Of a DNA stretch of 64,000 nucleotides, positions 52,251 through 60,503 are shown one piece after another. The stretch comes from Halarcobacter sp. GTDB lineage: Bacteria; Campylobacterota; Campylobacteria; Campylobacterales; Arcobacteraceae. Made by a program: the position numbers and the translations under genes. The notes under the pieces were generated by a model. The model saw nothing but the letters and a program-made list of their open reading frames with translations. It did not search any database and was not told where the DNA came from. The DNA lies in contig JAQYVX010000003.1 of assembly GCA_030145305.1 (NCBI GenBank), forward strand, positions 248,001-312,000, written 5' to 3'. The stretch's first letter is position 1. Every line of letters starts with the position of its first letter.

Positions 52251-53486
52251 ATGAAAAAGATATTTATTTTATTAAGTTTATTAATTATATCAAGCCCTTT
52301 GTTTGCAGTTGTAACTACAGATAATCAAGCTGAGAATATATTAACAATTTTTAAAACTGGTGCTAGCAATTGGGAAAGTGTAATTATTCCTGCAGCATTG
52401 TGGCTGTTTTGGTCTTTAGTAGCAATTGATTGGGTTTTTTCATTTGGATTTATGGCAATAAAAGGTACCGATTTCGCAGAGCTATTTTTTGAACTTATTC
52501 GAAAAGTAATTATTATTGGCTTCTTTTTAATTCTTTTTACAATGGTTGATATGTTAGATACTATTCCTCAATCATTATCTCAACTTGCAAATAATGCAAC
52601 TGGAGTGGATATTCAGCCTGATACAATTATTGAACAAGGTTTTCTAATTGTAAAAGCTATTTGGGCTGCAATAGGATGGTCTATTGATAGTATAGGCTTA
52701 TTTTTTGCTGGAGTAATAATCTTAATTGCATTTGCTCTTATGACGGCACAATTATTTATCACTATTGTTAAACTGTATCTTTTAATTGCTGGAACTTATA
52801 TAGTTTTTGCACTTGGTGGGCTTTCACAAACTAGATCATATGCAATAAATCCAATAATTTCAGTTATTAAGGCTGGGATGGAATTATTCTTTATAAAGTT
52901 AATTCTAGGTTTGTCTGTAACAACTATACAAAGTATGGCTGCAAATGTAGCAACAGATAATAACTCAATAATGGCAATGATTGCAGTAGCTATTATCCTT
53001 GCCTCTCTTGTTCAAATGGTTCCTGGATTAGTAGAGTCTTTAATTTCTGGGCATTTTGCTGGGAATTCTACCTCTGGCATGGGAATGGCTAAAGCTGTAG
53101 GTGCTGCTGCCGTTGGTGGAGCGGTAGGTACTGTCGCTGGTGGAATAGCTGGAAATAGTGCAATTTCTGCAGCTAAAGATCTTTCTGCAGCTGGTCAAGG
53201 TTCAATGATGGGTAACTTAGCAAAAGCTGCTGGAGCTGATGCGATGAATTCAATTACTGGAGCTAATAAATACGCTGCTGGTAATATGGGTGTAAGGATG
53301 TCGAATAATATGAACCAAAAATCAGAAATATTAAAGGCTTCTGATAATTCATCTTCTTTTAGTACTCCAAAAAATGATTTTAAAGATGCAATAAAATCAT
53401 CAAAAAGTGAATCTTCAGATAGTAATAGCGATTCTCCAAATTCAGAGTATATCTCTGGAGTAGATGAAAATATTTTAAGAGACTAA
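52251..53486 (+). CDS. trbL: TrbL-like inner-membrane channel protein (VirB6 type)
   Basis: A 411-residue protein with a signal-like first helix, about six hydrophobic helices up to residue 275, a Gly/Ala-rich segment (KAVGAAAVGGAVGTVAGGIAG) and a polar Ser/Asp/Asn-rich tail (about 365-411). This is the TrbL/VirB6 layout. It forms part of the inner-membrane pore of P-type secretion systems and, as VirB6/TraG-like proteins do elsewhere, may determine exclusion specificity. Starts 4 bases after the lipoprotein gene. Confidence 0.82.
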   Translation: MKKIFILLSLLIISSPLFAVVTTDNQAENILTIFKTGASNWESVIIPAALWLFWSLVAIDWVFSFGFMAIKGTDFAELFFELIRKVIIIGFFLILFTMVDMLDTIPQSLSQLANNATGVDIQPDTIIEQGFLIVKAIWAAIGWSIDSIGLFFAGVIILIAFALMTAQLFITIVKLYLLIAGTYIVFALGGLSQTRSYAINPIISVIKAGMELFFIKLILGLSVTTIQSMAANVATDNNSIMAMIAVAIILASLVQMVPGLVESLISGHFAGNSTSGMGMAKAVGAAAVGGAVGTVAGGIAGNSAISAAKDLSAAGQGSMMGNLAKAAGADAMNSITGANKYAAGNMGVRMSNNMNQKSEILKASDNSSSFSTPKNDFKDAIKSSKSESSDSNSDSPNSEYISGVDENILRD

Positions 53487-53487
53487 A

Positions 53488-53868
53488 ATGAGAAAAGCAA
53501 TTAATCCTGAAAAAAGAAGAGATATAAAGATAACCATTAGGGTAAATAAAGAAGAAGAAAAGAATCTTATTTCAAACTCTAATAATCATGGATTAAAAAT
53601 ACCAGGATATTTAAGATCGTTAGGTCTTAATTATCCTATAAAATCAATAGTTGATGAAAAAGCAGCAGCTAATCTTTTAAAAGTAAATGCAGATATAGCT
53701 AGGCTTGGAGGTCTTTTTAAATTGTGGTTATCAGATAATAGATTTGATAAATTTGATTTCAGCTCTACAAGATCATATAGAGATATTGATGATCTTGTAA
53801 CTGAGATTGAAAAGCTCCAAATAGTATTAAAAAATGAAGCATTAAAGATAATGCAAAAGCAAATATGA
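53488..53868 (+). CDS. Relaxosome accessory protein, TraJ/MobC-like
   Basis: A 126-residue basic protein with a ribbon-helix-helix-like N-terminus (DIKITIRVNKEEEKNLISNS, PGYLRSLGL) and a helical C-terminus, the pattern of TraJ/MobC proteins that bind oriT and recruit the relaxase. It lies 1 base after trbL and overlaps the relaxase gene by 4 bases, as RP4 traJ precedes traI. The oriT is not located: no intergenic space is left next to it. Confidence 0.72.
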   Translation: MRKAINPEKRRDIKITIRVNKEEEKNLISNSNNHGLKIPGYLRSLGLNYPIKSIVDEKAAANLLKVNADIARLGGLFKLWLSDNRFDKFDFSSTRSYRDIDDLVTEIEKLQIVLKNEALKIMQKQI

Positions 53869-55454
53869 TTGTAAAAAGGGTACCATCAAAAAAGGCTACT
53901 AAATCAAGTTATAAAGCTTTAGCTAATTATATACTTGATAAATCAAATAATATGGAAAAAGTTGAATCATATTATTTCTCAAATTGTAGTTATACTGAGA
54001 TAGATCATAATATACTAGAAATTGAAAATACACAATTCTTGAATCAAAGAGCAAAGCAAGATAAAACTTATCATTTGATTGTCTCATTCCAGGAAGATGA
54101 AAATCCAAGCAATGAGATAATACAAGATATTGAAAAGGAATTATTATCTTCTATTGGTCTTGAAGATTGTCAAAGATTGAGTGTTATTCATAACAATACA
54201 AATCATAAGCATATACATATTGCAGTAAATTTAATAGATCCAATAAGTCATAAAATAAAAAATCTTTCTTTTGATAAATTCACGTTGCAAAGAACAGCTG
54301 CAGAACTAGAGAAGAAACATAATCTAAAAATCACTAATCATACTAGATTAAATCAAGAAGAAAAAGAAAAGAAAATTGATGATAAGACAATTCATACAGG
54401 TGTAATTAATTTTAAGGATTGGGTAAAAAATACAGCTGCAGCAGATATAAAAAAAGTATTTGCAGATGATAAAAGCACCTGGAAAGATCTTTATAAAACA
54501 TTAGCTAAATATGATCTGGAGTTAAGAGATCGAGGAAATGGAAATGTAATATCAAGTAGAACACAAAAACTATTCATAAAAGCGTCAGAAATAAGCAGAG
54601 AGCTTTCAAAAGCAAAACTTGATAAAAGATATGGCTCTAAAGATAAAGAAGCTTTACAAGCTATTATAAATCAAACAGAATCAATACATAAGTTTGAATC
54701 AAAAACTAATTTAAAATCAACTTTTTGGAATGAATATAAGGAATTAGAAGATTCAAAACACCAGGAAAAAGTAAAATTATTAGATCAAGAAAAAATAGAA
54801 AGAGAACGACTAAAATTAAATGTTAAAAAGAAATGGCAGCTCTACAGAGAGAAGACAATGAAAAATAGAACAATCTCTAAACAAGAAAAACAAAAAATCT
54901 ATAAAATGATAAATGAGTCTAGAAAAAAAGAGTTAACTAATTTTCAAAATAAGTTCAAAGATCAAAGAGCTGAAATATATTCAAAGTATAAAAAACTTTC
55001 ATATAAAGATTATCTGATAAATAGATCATTATCTGGAGATAAAAAAGCACTAGAGGCATTAAGAAAATCTAAACCAAAAATAGATCCAGGAGAAAATACT
55101 TTAGCTGCTGTAGAAAAGAAAGAGAATAATCAAATTTTTTCTTTTGGAGATAAGATAATAAATAAAGATGGTACAGTAACTTATAAGATCAATGAAGAAA
55201 GTAGAGTATTAGATAAAGGTAATCATTTAAAAGTAAATATCAACAATAACAGATCTAATGAAATTTTGACTGTTTTAAAAATGGCCATTGCAAAATATGG
55301 AAATGAATTAGATATCACAGGTACAGAAGACTTTAAAAGAGAAGTAATTAAAACTGTACAAAAACACAATTTAAATATAGTATTTAAAGATCAAAAGATG
55401 CAGTTGATTAAAAATATTCATGATAAGAAAGTAGAAAATGGATATTCTTACTAA
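53865..55454 (+). CDS. traI: MOBP relaxase, RP4 TraI-like
   Basis: A 529-residue relaxase that nicks oriT and pilots the transferred strand. The N-terminus aligns with RP4 TraI: MIVKRVPSKK, nick tyrosine Tyr22 (ANYILD), Ser74 in LIVSF, and the HUH histidines His114, His116 and His118 in NTNHKHIHIAVN, with the same numbering as the RP4 catalytic residues 22, 74 and 116. A Lys/Glu-rich coiled coil (about 240-370) follows and the C-terminus has an LPD7-like segment (VLKMAIAKYGNELDITGTEDF). All catalytic residues are present. Confidence 0.9.
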   Translation: MIVKRVPSKKATKSSYKALANYILDKSNNMEKVESYYFSNCSYTEIDHNILEIENTQFLNQRAKQDKTYHLIVSFQEDENPSNEIIQDIEKELLSSIGLEDCQRLSVIHNNTNHKHIHIAVNLIDPISHKIKNLSFDKFTLQRTAAELEKKHNLKITNHTRLNQEEKEKKIDDKTIHTGVINFKDWVKNTAAADIKKVFADDKSTWKDLYKTLAKYDLELRDRGNGNVISSRTQKLFIKASEISRELSKAKLDKRYGSKDKEALQAIINQTESIHKFESKTNLKSTFWNEYKELEDSKHQEKVKLLDQEKIERERLKLNVKKKWQLYREKTMKNRTISKQEKQKIYKMINESRKKELTNFQNKFKDQRAEIYSKYKKLSYKDYLINRSLSGDKKALEALRKSKPKIDPGENTLAAVEKKENNQIFSFGDKIINKDGTVTYKINEESRVLDKGNHLKVNINNNRSNEILTVLKMAIAKYGNELDITGTEDFKREVIKTVQKHNLNIVFKDQKMQLIKNIHDKKVENGYSY

Positions 55455-55498
55455 ATCTAATTCTAATATAACTATCATCTATCAAACAATGAAAAGCT

Positions 55499-55529
55499 AA
55501 ATGCTTAGGATTGATTAACCTAAGCATTT
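55499..55529. terminator. Terminator between traI and the convergent gene
   Basis: AAATGCTTAGG (55499-55509) and CCTAAGCATTT (55519-55529) form a perfect 11-bp stem with a 9-base loop. It lies between the converging traI and 55552-55920 genes and can serve both. Confidence 0.75.
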
Positions 55530-55551
55530 ACAAGATAAAAAAAGGAAAGTA

Positions 55552-55920
55552 TTAATTTTTTCTTTCTTCTTTATTTTGTTTTTTTTGATAAAAAAATATG
55601 AAGAATAAACCTATAGGTGCAATGAATATTGCAAGTGCCCAACATAAAGTCATTGTAATAAATTTCCACATGAAGAATACTAAGCTATTATGAATAAATA
55701 TATTGTTTCCTAATATAAACTCCATAATTGATTCATATGCAAAACGTGAATAAGGATATAGTATTGTATTTACAATTGCCATTGCAATTAATTCATACTT
55801 TGGTGGCATTCCTCCCTGTAAGTCAATATATATAATTAATCCTGCTATGAGTGCACCAAAAAATAACTGTCTAAAAAAATACCCAGTTGTCAATCCTTTA
55901 AATAAATCTAAAAATTTCAA
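55552..55920 (-). CDS. Small membrane protein, colicin E1/microcin-immunity-like
   Basis: A 122-residue protein with three hydrophobic helices (about 15-33, 42-60, 84-112). The stretch LYPYSRFAYESIM and the closing LAIFIAPIGLFFIFFY resemble the colicin E1/microcin immunity family (FPFAKxxxENI, later SIPLGLxY). No bacteriocin gene is nearby, so the protein may protect carriers, or the similarity may be only topological. TTG start with AAAGGAAC upstream. It runs opposite to the transfer genes. Confidence 0.45.
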   Translation of the reverse strand: MKFLDLFKGLTTGYFFRQLFFGALIAGLIIYIDLQGGMPPKYELIAMAIVNTILYPYSRFAYESIMEFILGNNIFIHNSLVFFMWKFITMTLCWALAIFIAPIGLFFIFFYQKKQNKEERKN

Positions 55921-56099
55921 TTTTAAAGTTCCTTTTTTTAGTTAGCATAATACTAAATATTATCTTTGCAAAGGCTTATATATCTATAAAAATATTATTT
56001 ATTAAATTTGACAAGAAAATATGTTTTTGTTAGAATTATTAGGACTTTAAAAACAATTTTGCATTATATTAGTCTGATTAACTGATATGAAATATCCTT

Positions 56100-56129
56100 A
56101 AAAAGAGGTGCTAGACACTATCTCTTTTT
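56100..56129. terminator. Bidirectional hairpin in the spacer
   Basis: AAAAAGAG-GTG (56100-56110) pairs with CAC and CTCTTTTT (56116-56129), loop CTAGA. Flanking A- and T-runs suit a terminator, though no gene is seen reading into it, which hints at a small RNA or lost gene. Confidence 0.5.
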
Positions 56130-56425
56130 ATAGCTAGTACTGTTCCTAGTAAAGTAATATTTTAGCTTCAATAACTTGATAATAAACAGATTTTTAAATT
56201 TTTATACAAGAAAAAGTATATTTTATTATATTTATAATACATTTTGTATAGTTTTATAGTAATCATGTGGTAATTTTTACTAGCTATCACTATTTTATTT
56301 TGCAGTATTAGTAAAATTTTACAAATTATTGTGTAATTTTGTAAAATATGCTTGAATTTTCCTTAAAAACATAAAACATCAGAATATTACGCAAAAATAT
56401 ACAAAATTTCACAAGAGAAAAAAGG

Positions 56426-56480
56426 CAAGATGTGTAAAAGACTGTCATTAATAAATTAATTGACAGTTTTCACAATCTTG
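56426..56480. repeat. Imperfect 55-bp inverted repeat upstream of the McrC-like gene
   Basis: CAAGAT at the left end and ATCTTG at the right end, with inner ACTGTCA (56441 region) and TGACAGT (56461-56467), form a long interrupted dyad centred on TTAATAAATTAAT. It lies about 70 bases before the McrC-like start and may be an operator. Confidence 0.45.
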
Positions 56481-56548
56481 AACTTATTCGCAACTACATT
56501 GCTCAACAACTTTCTAGATAGTAAGATATAAGAAGATATAATCTTGAT

Positions 56549-57715
56549 ATGTATTTATCTGAACATGAAAAAATAGATTTAAATAATGATTGTCTACAAG
56601 AACTTGGAGAACATATACTTAACAATAAAATATTGCATAAATACTTTAAATATGAATGGGGAATATTAAAGACAAAGCAATACTGTGGAGTGCTTAACTT
56701 TAAAAGTACAGACTATTTTATCCTTCCCAAAATATCAAAAGATAAAGATGAGAACTTAGATATATTTATGTATATGTTAATTTATGCGTATGATATGAAG
56801 TTAGAAAATGAAGAGATAGCATCTTGTAAAAATCATAAATATAACCTAATGGAAGTATTTGTCCAAATATTTGCTAAAAATCTTTTAAAAGAATTAAAAA
56901 AAGGTATCTATAAAGAATATATAACAGAAGAAGATAATTTGAATGTTCTAAGAGGCAAATATTTAGTGAATGAAAATCTAAAATATAATTTTACTAAAAG
57001 TAAAATTTATTGCGAGTATGATGAATTTAGTATGAATAACTCTTTAAATCAATTTTTTTTATTTGCTATAAAATCTTTAATAATTGGAGTTAAGGATAAA
57101 AAACTATTAAAAAAATGTGAACTAATTTTTGATGAAGTTGAATATAAAACTTTTGATATTAAAAATATAACTATGAATATTAATAGATTAAATATAAGGT
57201 TCAAAGATAGTTTTGAACTTGCACTTTTACTATTGAATCAATTTATCCCTTTGTTTCAAAAAGACAAGAAATCTTTTGCTTTTTTATTTGACATGAATGT
57301 ATTATTTGAAAAATTTATAGGTAAAGTAGTAAAGAATACATATGAAAATATAAGTATCCCAAAAGAGAATGAAGATTTTGGAAAGTTGTCATTAAGGCCA
57401 GATATAATTCTTAATGATCAAAGATTAATTATCGATTGTAAATATAAGATTAAAAATAATAAAGATGGAATAAATAGAGAAGACAAGTATCAAATGTATG
57501 TTTATGGAAATAACTATTATAAAAAGATTGATAAAACAATACTTTTATATCCAAAGTATAATGATGAAATTAAAAATTCATTTGTGTTGGGAGATAATGA
57601 AAGAAAAGTTCCACTTGAGATAAGAACATTAGATTTAAAGATGGAGATAAACACATATTCCAACTATATAAAAAAAATTACGAAAGAAATAAAGGAAATA
57701 ATTGATGGAATATAA
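56549..57715 (+). CDS. mcrC: McrC-like nuclease subunit
   Basis: A 388-residue McrC-family protein. The PD-(D/E)xK-type site is Asp285 (LRPDIIL), Asp296 and Lys298 (IIDCKYK). The N-terminal two thirds fit the McrC domain that docks on the McrB ring. With the AAA+ partner downstream it should cleave DNA after nucleotide-driven translocation. The gene order McrC before McrB is the reverse of E. coli. ATG start; upstream ribosome-binding site weak. Confidence 0.82.
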   Translation: MYLSEHEKIDLNNDCLQELGEHILNNKILHKYFKYEWGILKTKQYCGVLNFKSTDYFILPKISKDKDENLDIFMYMLIYAYDMKLENEEIASCKNHKYNLMEVFVQIFAKNLLKELKKGIYKEYITEEDNLNVLRGKYLVNENLKYNFTKSKIYCEYDEFSMNNSLNQFFLFAIKSLIIGVKDKKLLKKCELIFDEVEYKTFDIKNITMNINRLNIRFKDSFELALLLLNQFIPLFQKDKKSFAFLFDMNVLFEKFIGKVVKNTYENISIPKENEDFGKLSLRPDIILNDQRLIIDCKYKIKNNKDGINREDKYQMYVYGNNYYKKIDKTILLYPKYNDEIKNSFVLGDNERKVPLEIRTLDLKMEINTYSNYIKKITKEIKEIIDGI

Positions 57716-57772
57716 TAAGTTTTTCACTAGATTATTAAAAAAATAAAAGAACATTAGAAAAAAGGAATATCT

Positions 57773-59203
57773 GTGAATAAAAATGATTTTATAGTTTGGT
57801 TAGACAAAAAAGGCCATTCTTCAAGTGTTAAGAGTAACTACCCACTATATTTAGAAAAATATATACCTAAAATTTTAAAAGAAGAGTTTACTGAAGAATC
57901 AAAAGATCTCTTTGGTATGCAGCAAGTAGATGAAGTTAAAAAGATTTTAAATTTGTTTATTAGAAATTCGGATTTAAAAAAATATAACAAAGAGAAGTCT
58001 AGTTTCCCTACTTCTTCAATGAGAAAGTACATTGATTTTCTTAATGATAAAAAAGATAGAAGAATAAAAGTTAAAAATTTGATGCTTTATGGAGCCCCAG
58101 GTGTTGGTAAGACATATAATTATAAAAACTTAATTACGATGATTGAGAGTGGTAATAAAGATATAAAAGAAATTCTTAAAACAATTGAGAGTGAAGAAGA
58201 TAGTCCTCTTGAAAATAAAGTCTTTGATTTAATAAAAGATGAAAGAAGAGTTGAGTTTGTTACTTTTCATCAGAGTTATTCATATGAAGATTTTATAGAG
58301 GGCTATAGACCAAATAAAGATAATGGTATTCAATTAGAAGATGGAATATTTAAAAATATATGTGAAAAAGCTATTAATAACTCGAATAAGTCAACTGCTA
58401 CTGAAAAGCTAGTGTTTAGCGATGCTTTAGATATTTTATTAAGTGCTTCAATTGAAAATGAGGAAATGGTTAAGATTAATTTAAAAAGAGATAATAGCTA
58501 TTTTGAAATATATGATTATGATGAAAAATCTATATTCTATACTAGGCAAGGAAGAGGTCCAAATGAGAAATATCATACATTATCAATTTCAACATTAAGT
58601 ACAATGTATAGTGATGAAAAAAATAACTTTGTAGTTGGTGGTTTGAAAACTTATTATAATCCGTTATTAGAAACGCTTTTAAAAATTGGAAAAGAAAATA
58701 AAGTTGAAAGTGTTGATAAGAAAAACTTTTATATTATAATTGATGAAATAAATAGAGGAAATATTTCTAAAATATTTGGAGAATTAATCACTTTAATAGA
58801 GGAAGATAAAAGAGATAATTATGAAGTGACACTCCCTTACTCTAAGAATCAGTTTAAAATACCATCTAATCTATATATTATAGCTACAATGAATAGTACA
58901 GATAAATCAATAGCGACTATTGATATAGCATTAAGAAGACGGTTTACTTTTATTAAAATGAAACCTAAAGAGACATTGGTGAAAAATATGGAAGCAAGAG
59001 AACTTATGCATAAACTTAATGAATTTATTGAGAAGTTTTTAGGGGAAGACAATAAGTTAGGACATAGCTATTTTATGGGAGATAATATTGATTTAGAATT
59101 TATTAAAGAATATAAAATAAAACCACTTTTAGAGGAGTATTTTTACGCAGATGATGATAGATTAGAAAAAGTACTTGATTTATTATATAAGAAGGAAAAA
59201 TAG
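57773..59203 (+). CDS. mcrB: McrB-like AAA+ GTPase
   Basis: A 476-residue protein with an N-terminal helical domain (about 1-95) in place of the E. coli cytosine-flipping domain, then the AAA+ motor: Walker A GAPGVGKT (107-114), Walker B with DEINRGNISKIFGEL (from 324) and the McrB sensor MNSTDKS (373-379) followed by LRRRF. It drives the McrC nuclease. The N-terminal domain should set what DNA is recognised and is not of a type I know. GTG start with AAAAAGGAAT upstream. It ends 10 bases before a convergent operon. Confidence 0.85.
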   Translation: MNKNDFIVWLDKKGHSSSVKSNYPLYLEKYIPKILKEEFTEESKDLFGMQQVDEVKKILNLFIRNSDLKKYNKEKSSFPTSSMRKYIDFLNDKKDRRIKVKNLMLYGAPGVGKTYNYKNLITMIESGNKDIKEILKTIESEEDSPLENKVFDLIKDERRVEFVTFHQSYSYEDFIEGYRPNKDNGIQLEDGIFKNICEKAINNSNKSTATEKLVFSDALDILLSASIENEEMVKINLKRDNSYFEIYDYDEKSIFYTRQGRGPNEKYHTLSISTLSTMYSDEKNNFVVGGLKTYYNPLLETLLKIGKENKVESVDKKNFYIIIDEINRGNISKIFGELITLIEEDKRDNYEVTLPYSKNQFKIPSNLYIIATMNSTDKSIATIDIALRRRFTFIKMKPKETLVKNMEARELMHKLNEFIEKFLGEDNKLGHSYFMGDNIDLEFIKEYKIKPLLEEYFYADDDRLEKVLDLLYKKEK

Positions 59204-59213
59204 ATACTTCTTT

Positions 59214-60503
59214 TTATATGACTTGAGTTATTCCTAATCTACTTGAATATGCACTATATTCAACTTGCATTTCAGAAAGCAGCTCTTTATTAAATACTTT
59301 TATTTTTTTAAACTTTTTACAAAATATATTCTCTGGAACAGAGAAAACATATCTAAAATCAAAGATTAACGCAACATCATCTTGGTCTGTTGAGAAGTAT
59401 AAATGATCGTACAATTTTATTGAATCAGGTTTTTGTGCTAATTTTATATCTTTTCTTAGATTTTCTTTTCTTTTTGGATTTTTAATAATTAGACCACTTA
59501 TTAGTTTTAAATTTTTGCCAAATTTTTCCTGTGCAATATCACAGGGTCTTGATATTAATAATGTAATGTCAATTAACTCTTTGCTTTCATCAATTTGAGT
59601 TTTTATATATTTTTTTACAACTTCATCATCTTGTAAACTATAAGTATTTTTTAGAAATTCATTTTCATATGTTGTAATTATCCCAATTTGAAGTTTATTA
59701 TCTAAAGGCTCTTTATGTAGTTTAAAATGAAACCAACTATTAAGTTTAGAGTCAATATCAGATTCAATATTTTCTCCAATTTTATATAAAGAGTCACTAT
59801 TGTGTGAAGAAATTATAGTATTTGGTAGAGTTCCTTTTGAGTTTGAAATAAGAATATTGTCTAGGGCATCGAATAGAACTTCTCTTTTTTCTAATTGTTT
59901 GTCTTCTGAAATAAAACTCTTACCACCATGTCCAATAATTATTTTTTGAAGTTTTTTTATTAACAATTCATTAGATTCTAAATCTTTTGTTAAGTGTCCA
60001 ATAATAGAATTAGAAGAACTTTTTACATTTTTCTTCCATAATCCTAATTCTTCTAATGGATGACACTCTTTTACTTTTGTATTTATATCATCATAAAGTT
60101 TTTCTATTTTCCAAGATCCATCTTCATTTTTATATTCCATCCCCTTTAGAAAAGGGAATATTACATATGGTTTTCTCTTAATTTTTATTAAGTCTTCTTC
60201 TATAGCTTCTGTATGATGGGTGTCTCTGGACCAAATTACTAGAACATAAAAGGAATCTTTTGGAATAATACTTTCTATCCAACCTGTACATAGTTCAACA
60301 TCAAAATTTGTTGAATCATAATAAAGATCTAAAAAAATCAAATTTACATCAGAGAAAGGTTTGTCTGGCTGAGTATTTCCATCTACTACATCAGCATTAT
60401 AGAACTTACAGCCTATTCCTTCTTTTCTGTACTTTTCAATGAGTTCAATTACTTCATCTTCTTTATCATCAATGAAAATTATGTTTGGTTCAAATGATAG
60501 CAT
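59214..60503 (-). CDS. Receiver-like protein of a GHKL-linked defence module
   Basis: A 429-residue protein. The N-terminal 120 residues look like a response-regulator receiver domain: acidic pair Asp12-Asp13 (IIFIDDKED), phospho-acceptor Asp59 (LIFLDLYYD) and a VIWSRDT strand in place of the usual (A)T/S strand. The C-terminal domain (about 150-429) holds LLISRPCDIAQEKFG and DDVALIFDFRYVFSVPE and is not a known DNA-binding output. The start codon overlaps the stop of the double-GHKL gene (TAATG), so the pair is coupled like a kinase and its regulator. Confidence 0.7.
   Translation of the reverse strand: MLSFEPNIIFIDDKEDEVIELIEKYRKEGIGCKFYNADVVDGNTQPDKPFSDVNLIFLDLYYDSTNFDVELCTGWIESIIPKDSFYVLVIWSRDTHHTEAIEEDLIKIKRKPYVIFPFLKGMEYKNEDGSWKIEKLYDDINTKVKECHPLEELGLWKKNVKSSSNSIIGHLTKDLESNELLIKKLQKIIIGHGGKSFISEDKQLEKREVLFDALDNILISNSKGTLPNTIISSHNSDSLYKIGENIESDIDSKLNSWFHFKLHKEPLDNKLQIGIITTYENEFLKNTYSLQDDEVVKKYIKTQIDESKELIDITLLISRPCDIAQEKFGKNLKLISGLIIKNPKRKENLRKDIKLAQKPDSIKLYDHLYFSTDQDDVALIFDFRYVFSVPENIFCKKFKKIKVFNKELLSEMQVEYSAYSSRLGITQVI

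Larger units (their letters stand above)
55921..56548. other. AT-rich gene-free stretch between transfer and defence genes
   Basis: No convincing gene in 628 bases. It contains the promoter side of the 55552-55920 gene, a hairpin terminator (56100-56129), an AT-rich stretch with GTGTAATTTTGTAAAAT-like runs, and an imperfect long inverted repeat (56426-56480) before the McrC-like gene. It may mark a module boundary. Confidence 0.6.
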
